Shown here piece by piece: positions 59,427-64,000 of a stretch of 64,000 bases of DNA. Within the stretch, counting starts at the first letter, position 1. Each line of letters starts with the position of its first letter. The position numbers were made by a program, and so were the translations under genes. Below the pieces are notes generated by a model. The model saw only the letters and a program-made list of their open reading frames with translations, was not told the DNA's origin and made no database searches. Source of the stretch: Hydractinia symbiolongicarpus (lineage: Eukaryota > Cnidaria > Hydrozoa > Anthoathecata > Hydractiniidae); NCBI RefSeq assembly GCF_029227915.1, contig NC_079889.1, positions 7,006,001 to 7,070,000 of the forward strand. The letters run 5' to 3'.

Positions 59427-60756
59427 TACACAACAGTTAAAAAATCATCTTCTTCTTCATCTTCATCTAGAAGATTACCAGGATCATTCGCATCCTCGAT
59501 GTCAGAAACGGTAGGTTCGAATGGGTTAATTTCATTAGCATCGGTATTATTTACCACCTTAGTTTGGTCTTCCAAAACTGATGCACCGGCAGAACAAGGT
59601 TGGGTACTTTTGAAGCAATGAATCTTGTTGTCTTCACTCCCGTCGTTTTTTAGATTTAGGGCACAACCTTAAATGAATCAATGCTCATCATTGATTCATT
59701 TAAGGTTGTCATTTTCCAAGCACGTAAAATCCATTAGCCAACCATTCATCGTACATATCAGAAATAAACCCTTTAAACGGTTTATTCCAGTACACATCTG
59801 GGGCCTGAATGTACTTTGTACACCCACCTGGAATTAGAGCACTTTCGACTTTCATTTTTTTCAATGAAACTTTAACCTCGTCGGTCAAATGAGGTTCGAA
59901 TGTATCCCACACAAGAAGCATAAGTTCCTCGTTCATCCAACCATTGCCTGATGATGCAACGATACATTTTGTTTTGAACTCTTCATTTAATGCAGCTGAC
60001 TCTCGTTTAGCTCCGGAAAAAACGATATATGGTTTCAATTTGATACCGTCTGCTTTGGCAGCTAGGCAGACAGTAACGCGGACCTTTTCATGACCAGTTG
60101 TTTTGAGCATAACATCTTTTTGACCAGTTTTGTTGGCTGTAGTACTGCTTACCATATCTGCCCAAACTAGTGTTTCATCGATGGCTATGATATTGGAAGG
60201 GTTAAATTCAGCTTTCATATTCAATCGACGGATATGGATGACGAACGCTACCAACTTATTGATAAGTTGCGCTGGGTCTTTTTGGGCCATTGTTGTTCGC
60301 CATCTGTAAAAGAAGGTATGTAAAAGTTGATTAAAAAAAAACCAGTTTAAAATTTTTCGGCTAAGGGAATTGATATAAACAGTATAACGTGAAAAACACT
60401 GTATTTTTACATAAGTACAAAGGTATTAGTGAGCAGTAAACCCGTTCTAAATTAACGTTTTGGTTCAAGCAAAGCATATTACCACGCCGTTCTAGTATCC
60501 ATTTTAGAATATCATCCTCCAGTTGTTGGTCAGTTAACTTTCTACTACCACCCTCGAGCCTCTGGCGTTTGTCTTTCATAACTACAATTTTGTCCTTGTT
60601 TTGACGCCATTCTCGTACTCTCTTTACCTCAATCTTGAATTTCAATACAGAACTTCTGTTTGAATTTATTTCTGCAAACGTTATAATTTGTTTTTTAAAT
60701 TCCATAGAATATGTATTACGTTTCTGTCCCTTGTGGAATGTTTCTTGTGAAGCCAT
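59427..60756 (-). pseudogene. Pogo/Tigger-like transposase (DDE_1), internally damaged
   Basis: Start at 60756: an N-terminal helix-turn-helix segment (TYSMEFKKQIITFAE, VRVREW-like) to about 60480. After an intron with a CTTTTACAG acceptor, the catalytic exon (numbered from 60290) has D38 in IIAIDETLVWADM, D129 in LLVWDTFEPHL and D165 in IQAPDVYWNKPFK. The 35-residue D-D spacing suits pogo/Tigger. The segment between the two parts (second CENP-B-type HTH) is not seen, so a deletion or unresolved exons exist. The catalytic frame stops at 59709-59711 inside a 47-bp palindrome. The C-terminal part (CALNLKN-like, IHCFKSTQPC, acidic EDEEEDDFLTVV) is still readable in another frame to the stop at 59427-59429. 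Confidence 0.8.
59663..59709. repeat. 47-bp perfect palindrome inside the transposase gene
   Basis: Two 21-bp arms (59663-59683 and 59689-59709) are exact reverse complements around the loop CTCAT. The left arm, on the coding strand, continues the expected SIDSFKV coding; the right arm is its inverted copy and coincides with the premature stop. Confidence 0.9.
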
Positions 60757-60891
60757 CTTTGAGAAAGAAAGTTTCGAATGTTTAACGGGTTTAATGTTTA
60801 CAACATTCGAACATGTTTTAGATTCGAATATTTTGAAAATAAATCATTGAACCTTTTTTTTACCACTAAACGTAAAGACTTTGATTTTAAC
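60757..60891. promoter_or_regulatory. Putative bidirectional promoter of the pogo-like element
   Basis: This 135-bp gap separates the divergent start codons of the transposase (60756, -) and the HIRAN gene (60892, +). It contains an inverted repeat around TTCGAATGTT / AACATTCGAA (60773-60812). No other space exists for both promoters, so shared control is likely, but this is inference. Confidence 0.5.
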
Positions 60892-61367
60892 ATGGCTAGA
60901 GTAAAGTCTTTTGGTAAATATCAGCTTCTTGACAGGGTAAAATACAGAAGTTTAATACGTGGGCATCATGTTCACAAAGCCAACTGGACTCTCGTTTTAA
61001 ATGAAAAACTGATTGCTAAACCGGACGGTAGAGATGAAGCCTTGGAAAATGATGAGTGTGCAATTGGAATTTTTAAAGAAAAGGATGGGGAAACAGAACT
61101 GGTTGGGCATGCCCCAATAGAATTATCAAGTCTCCTTCATCATTTTTTGAACGCTGACCCAAAAATCTTTAAAAATGTGACAGTGATGAGTAAACGTTAG
61201 CGCGAAATTGGTTTGGTCGTTCCTGGTAAATTTGATTGTTTCACCAAATCCAAACGGATTTCATGTGTGTTGGACGAGCAGCTACATCAACGAAAGAACA
61301 CTTACAAAACCTTGGAACTTATTCACCAAAAAAAGTCTTTATACCGGAAGTTTCCTGTAATTTCTTA
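60892..61367 (+). pseudogene. HIRAN-like domain gene of the pogo-like element
   Basis: From the ATG at 60892: MARVKSFGKYQLLDRVKYRS, IRGHHVHKANWTLVL, KPDGRDEALENDECAIGIF and ELVGHAPIELSSLLHHFL. A TAG at 61198-61200 interrupts, and the same frame continues REIGLVVPGKFDCF and VLDEQLHQR to the stop at about 61367. The RGHHV.K..W...E..NDECAIGIF...LVGHAPIELS pattern aligns block for block with the gene at 50960-51525, so both belong to one HIRAN-like family. I prefer 60892 to the in-frame ATG at 60778 because family similarity begins just after it. One nonsense codon; otherwise about 158 codons. HIRAN domains bind DNA ends in HLTF; the role in an element is unknown. Confidence 0.65.
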
Positions 61368-61851
61368 AAAAAAAAAATTCTCATCATTAATTGATTTCTC
61401 TTCCTTCTCTTGTATCATCTATAAGCTATTACATAATAGGGGTTGACCCGTTTGCGAGTAGGGAATTAATAGGGGTTTATTAAAAGTGCTTCTATAAAAC
61501 GCCCCTCTCGAGGGGGGGGCGTTTAATAGAGGAGGCGTTTAAAAGAGGGGGCGTTTATAAAATATTTCGGATCTTAAGGGGGGCGTTTATTAGAGGGAGG
61601 CGTTTAACAGATGGGGGGCGTTTATTTGGAGATTTATGGTAACTTATAGATGGCTTGCGTTGTGTTGTCATTTGTTTACATTTTCTCGGACCTTGTGGAA
61701 GCTGGCAGGATAAAAAACAGCGAGCGCCAGCGCACGTATAGTGCTTTTCTAATTCATAGGCCACCAAATTCACATCTCCCAAGGTTTACAAAAAAATACG
61801 TTCGCCGAAATTAACCGGTCTGTTTGTCGTTGCTGCAGAAATAACTAGGAC

Positions 61852-63765
61852 GCCATGTGGTCAGATTCAAGTTATTTTCATTAGCTTGATAAGGATGAGA
61901 AAACTTCGTATATTAAAAAGCTCACCCTAGCCAATGATGAGGTATTGCCAGATCCTTATACCTTAAAAAAAGACTGGCAAAACGATCCAAAGTATTTACC
62001 AGATATAACATTTGGAGATATCCATATGTACTTAGTGAAAAGTCCTAGTAGTGGTATCACTCACGAATCATTGGATTTATATAACTTTTTTTATGTGGTC
62101 ATGTACAAGACGTCTATTATCATAACATTGATGCAGAAAGCGAATTTTGTTAAATTAAAACAGAGGTTTGTTTGTCTTTGCTATATTGTTAGCTTTTTAT
62201 TTTTTATGACTGCTCCCTTAATGCTCTATTTTTATTTTAAAGGTTTTACCAAGTCAAAGACAAGGCCAAAAACAAAAACTATATGAAGTATGGGTTGCAT
62301 TACATAAGAAGGGTGGCTGGGACCTTACTGCAAACTGCACATGCAAGGCCGGGTAAGCAGGTTATTAAACATTGTGTATATAACTTATTAGGCAACCAAG
62401 CTCTAATACACTACATTTTGTTTAGACTTGGTTCAGCATGCAGCCATGTTGGGGCTCTATTATTTAAGCTGCAAGCCGGTGCATTATTAGGAATAAACAA
62501 AATTGCATGTACAAGTAAACTTTGCGCTTGGAAACGCTCTAGACGATTCGCAGAACAAGCTCTTATGACTGAGATAGACTTCAGCAGACCAAAGCAGAAG
62601 CAAACAGTACCCAAAGAAAAAAAGTTGTGTCGGATAGAATGAAGAAGCCTTTTTCTTTCAGGGATCTCACACATTTAAATAATGAGTTTCATAAACCAAA
62701 ATTAAAAGAACTTTATACAGTAAATCCAGATGCTGCAATTCTTACTAGCCTATACGACAATGATCCAGAAGATTTTACAGTTACCAATAGTGAAACTGAC
62801 ACTGCTGACGAAACCGAATTATATAGCATTCCTGAACCTTGGAAAAGCCTTTTTAAGCCACAATTAATTAATAATAATCCTGAAGAAATTCAATCAGAGT
62901 GCAGAGAACTTTATTACGAATACAAAAATGGCTACTGTGACAGTCAGTACAAAAATTTAACGAAAGTTACAAGAGAACAGCGCTTGTCAACAGCATGGCA
63001 AATTCATAGAGCAGGTAGAATCACAGCATCTGTCTCAAAAAGAGCATATAGTTTAAACCTAAATAATGAAAATTCTAAAAAAAAATTTGCAGAAACAATC
63101 ATGCAATATTCTACAAATATAATTGTAAGAGCACAACAATACGGTATTGACATGGAAGCAACTGCTAGAAAAAAATTTGTTGAAGAGTTCACAAAAAATC
63201 ATGAAAACGTTATTGTAAAAGAAACTGGTTTACATGTGTCAGAAGAATACCCATTTATGGGAGCATCACCTGATGCTCTTGTTTTGTGTAAATGTCACGG
63301 CTTAGACGTTTTAGAAGTAAAATGTCCTTATAAATACAGCTCAGGTTTGGATGATGTCGAGTGTGATAAAACATTCCCTAGTGATTCGGATGGCAACATG
63401 AAAACAAATCACCAGTATTATTTCCAAATCCAAAAGCAAATAATTGTTACAAACACAAAATTTGGTTACTTTTTTGTGTGGAGTGATAAAAATATAAATT
63501 TTGTAAAAAATTGATATCAAAAATTGAGCACGTTTTTTTCCCAATGATTTTGCCAGAAATTGTGACACGAAGCATGGATCAAGAAAGTGACAGGACAGAA
63601 AAGCTGTATTGTATTTGCAAAAGATCAAAATTGCCACCAATGATTGCATGCGATGGCAAAAATTGTGCAATAGAATGGTGTCATTATTGCTGCGTAAATT
63701 TACTCCGTGCACCTTCTGAAAAATGGTTTTGCGAAACATGCAAAAACAAAAAAACATTACAATAA
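61852..63765 (+). pseudogene. SWIM, YqaJ nuclease and PHD-finger protein of a third ISL2EU-type element
   Basis: Exon 1 is 61852-62094 (LPDPYTLKKDW, LPDITFGDIHMYL; TAG near 61879), exon 2 62243-62352 (LYEVWVALHKKGGWDLTANC) and exon 3 from 62426 (LGSACSHVGALLFKL, completing a SWIM finger CTC...CSHV; ACTSKLCAW). The GT-AG joins keep frame. A one-base shift near 62620, next to an A-run, leads into 62627-63514, a YqaJ nuclease with E177 (YGIDMEATA), D216 (MGASPDAL) and E230-x-K232 (VLEVKCPYK), then QYYFQIQKQ. A second shift at the A-run near 63505 leads to 63765: LPEIVTRSM and a PHD finger (YCICKR...MIACDG...EWCHYCC...WFCETC). The likely intact product is one nuclear nuclease-reader protein. The downstream transposase is convergent, with stops 5 bp apart. 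Confidence 0.8.
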
Positions 63766-63769
63766 AAAC

Positions 63770-64000
63770 CTATTGTACACTTTTGTTAATGTTTACTAAC
63801 ACACATATAACTGACATAACAGAATCTATTAAGTCAATTTGCGATATTGGAATAATTGACTGCAGGATACGAAACTTTCGAAGTCTTCCAATAACACGTT
63901 CTACATGTATACGAACATTGGAAATTTTCCGGGATATCGCCACATCACTTGCACTAGTAGCAAGCTCTTGTGCTATCGTAAAACCACGATCAGCCAGTAT
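63770..64000 (-). CDS. DDE transposase C-terminus (IS5/DDE_Tnp_4 type), cut by window end
   Basis: Read from 64000 leftward, 76 codons and a TAG at 63770-63772. ADRGFTIAQELA holds the second catalytic Asp and NVRIHVERVIGRLRKFRIL the catalytic Glu, matching SDRGF and RIHVERYIGRVRNW of the transposase at 30235-31811. No stop or shift is seen in the visible part. The N-terminal THAP region and first Asp should lie beyond the window. Together with the SWIM-YqaJ-PHD gene it makes a third element of the same type, with the same tail-to-tail layout. Confidence 0.85.
   Translation of the reverse strand: MLADRGFTIAQELATSASDVAISRKISNVRIHVERVIGRLRKFRILQSIIPISQIDLIDSVMSVICVLVNINKSVQ

Larger units (their letters stand above)
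59309..61639. mobile_element. Pogo/Tigger-like DNA transposon with two divergent genes
   Basis: The ends match as inverted repeats: AAATCTCCAAATAAACGCCC just inside CCGT (left, 59309) and CCAT (right, 61639), each flanked by TA (59307-59308 and 61640-61641), the expected pogo/mariner target duplication. Subterminal direct copies of GGCGTTTAT and GAGGCGTTTAA lie at both ends. It carries a reverse-strand transposase and a forward-strand HIRAN-like gene, head-to-head around 60757-60891. Total length 2331 bp. It is inserted in Helitron H5. Confidence 0.85.

Overview
This is AT-rich eukaryotic (animal) DNA. The evidence is two intron-bearing housekeeping genes with GT-AG introns and an unusually dense, nested load of transposons. 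The multicopy families present (THAP/DDE transposases paired with SWIM-YqaJ proteins, HIRAN-domain element genes, FEN1/asteroid-like element proteins, tyrosine recombinases) are typical of cnidarian genomes. A cnidarian, possibly a hydrozoan, is my best guess, but it is inference. No bacterial, CRISPR or operon-like structure is present.

Host genes, both on +. MFAP1 (spliceosomal protein) lies at 17978-28006 in 17 exons that join in frame to 449 residues. HIKESHI (nuclear import carrier for HSP70) starts 0.7 kb downstream, with exons 1-2 at 28688-29038. Its last exon is 23.9 kb away at 52927-53265, and the joined product is 201 residues. Intron 2 is crowded with transposon genes.

Layout. 1-2.9 kb: no gene, one degenerate tRNA-like sequence. 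2.9-5.9 kb: relict of an ISL2EU-type transposon (SWIM/YqaJ gene on +, THAP/coiled-coil exon on -). 6.2-12.4 kb: a 2.67-kb unit tandemly duplicated, then four head-to-tail short Helitron-like units. 14.9-17.6 kb: two MITE-like elements and the 3' end of a non-LTR retrotransposon. 18-28 kb: MFAP1, whose introns carry two TTAA-flanked elements. 28.7-53.3 kb: HIKESHI. Its intron 2 holds a nearly complete ISL2EU-type element (30091-33961, with TIRs and AT target duplication), a 340-bp TIR element, a tyrosine-recombinase fragment, pieces of a FEN1/asteroid-like element family, a HECT-like fragment, three tandem Helitrons, an integrase-core fragment and a small HIRAN-carrying element with TTTCGCGA iterons. 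53.3-61.7 kb: a fold-back MITE and two reverse-strand Helitrons. One of these Helitrons is split by an element built of TTACAAAGTGGGGCA iterons and then by a pogo-like element whose transposase is head-to-head with a second HIRAN gene. 61.8-64 kb: a third ISL2EU-type element (SWIM-YqaJ-PHD gene on +, DDE transposase on -), cut by the window end.

The most unusual content is accessory genes carried by DNA transposons. HIRAN-domain genes sit in two elements with unrelated termini, and SWIM-YqaJ nuclease genes recur tail-to-tail with THAP/DDE transposases, one with an added PHD finger. Nearly all transposon genes carry one or two frameshifts or stops, so most copies look recently dead or suffer small assembly errors. 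All homology statements come from reading the translations; no search was run.
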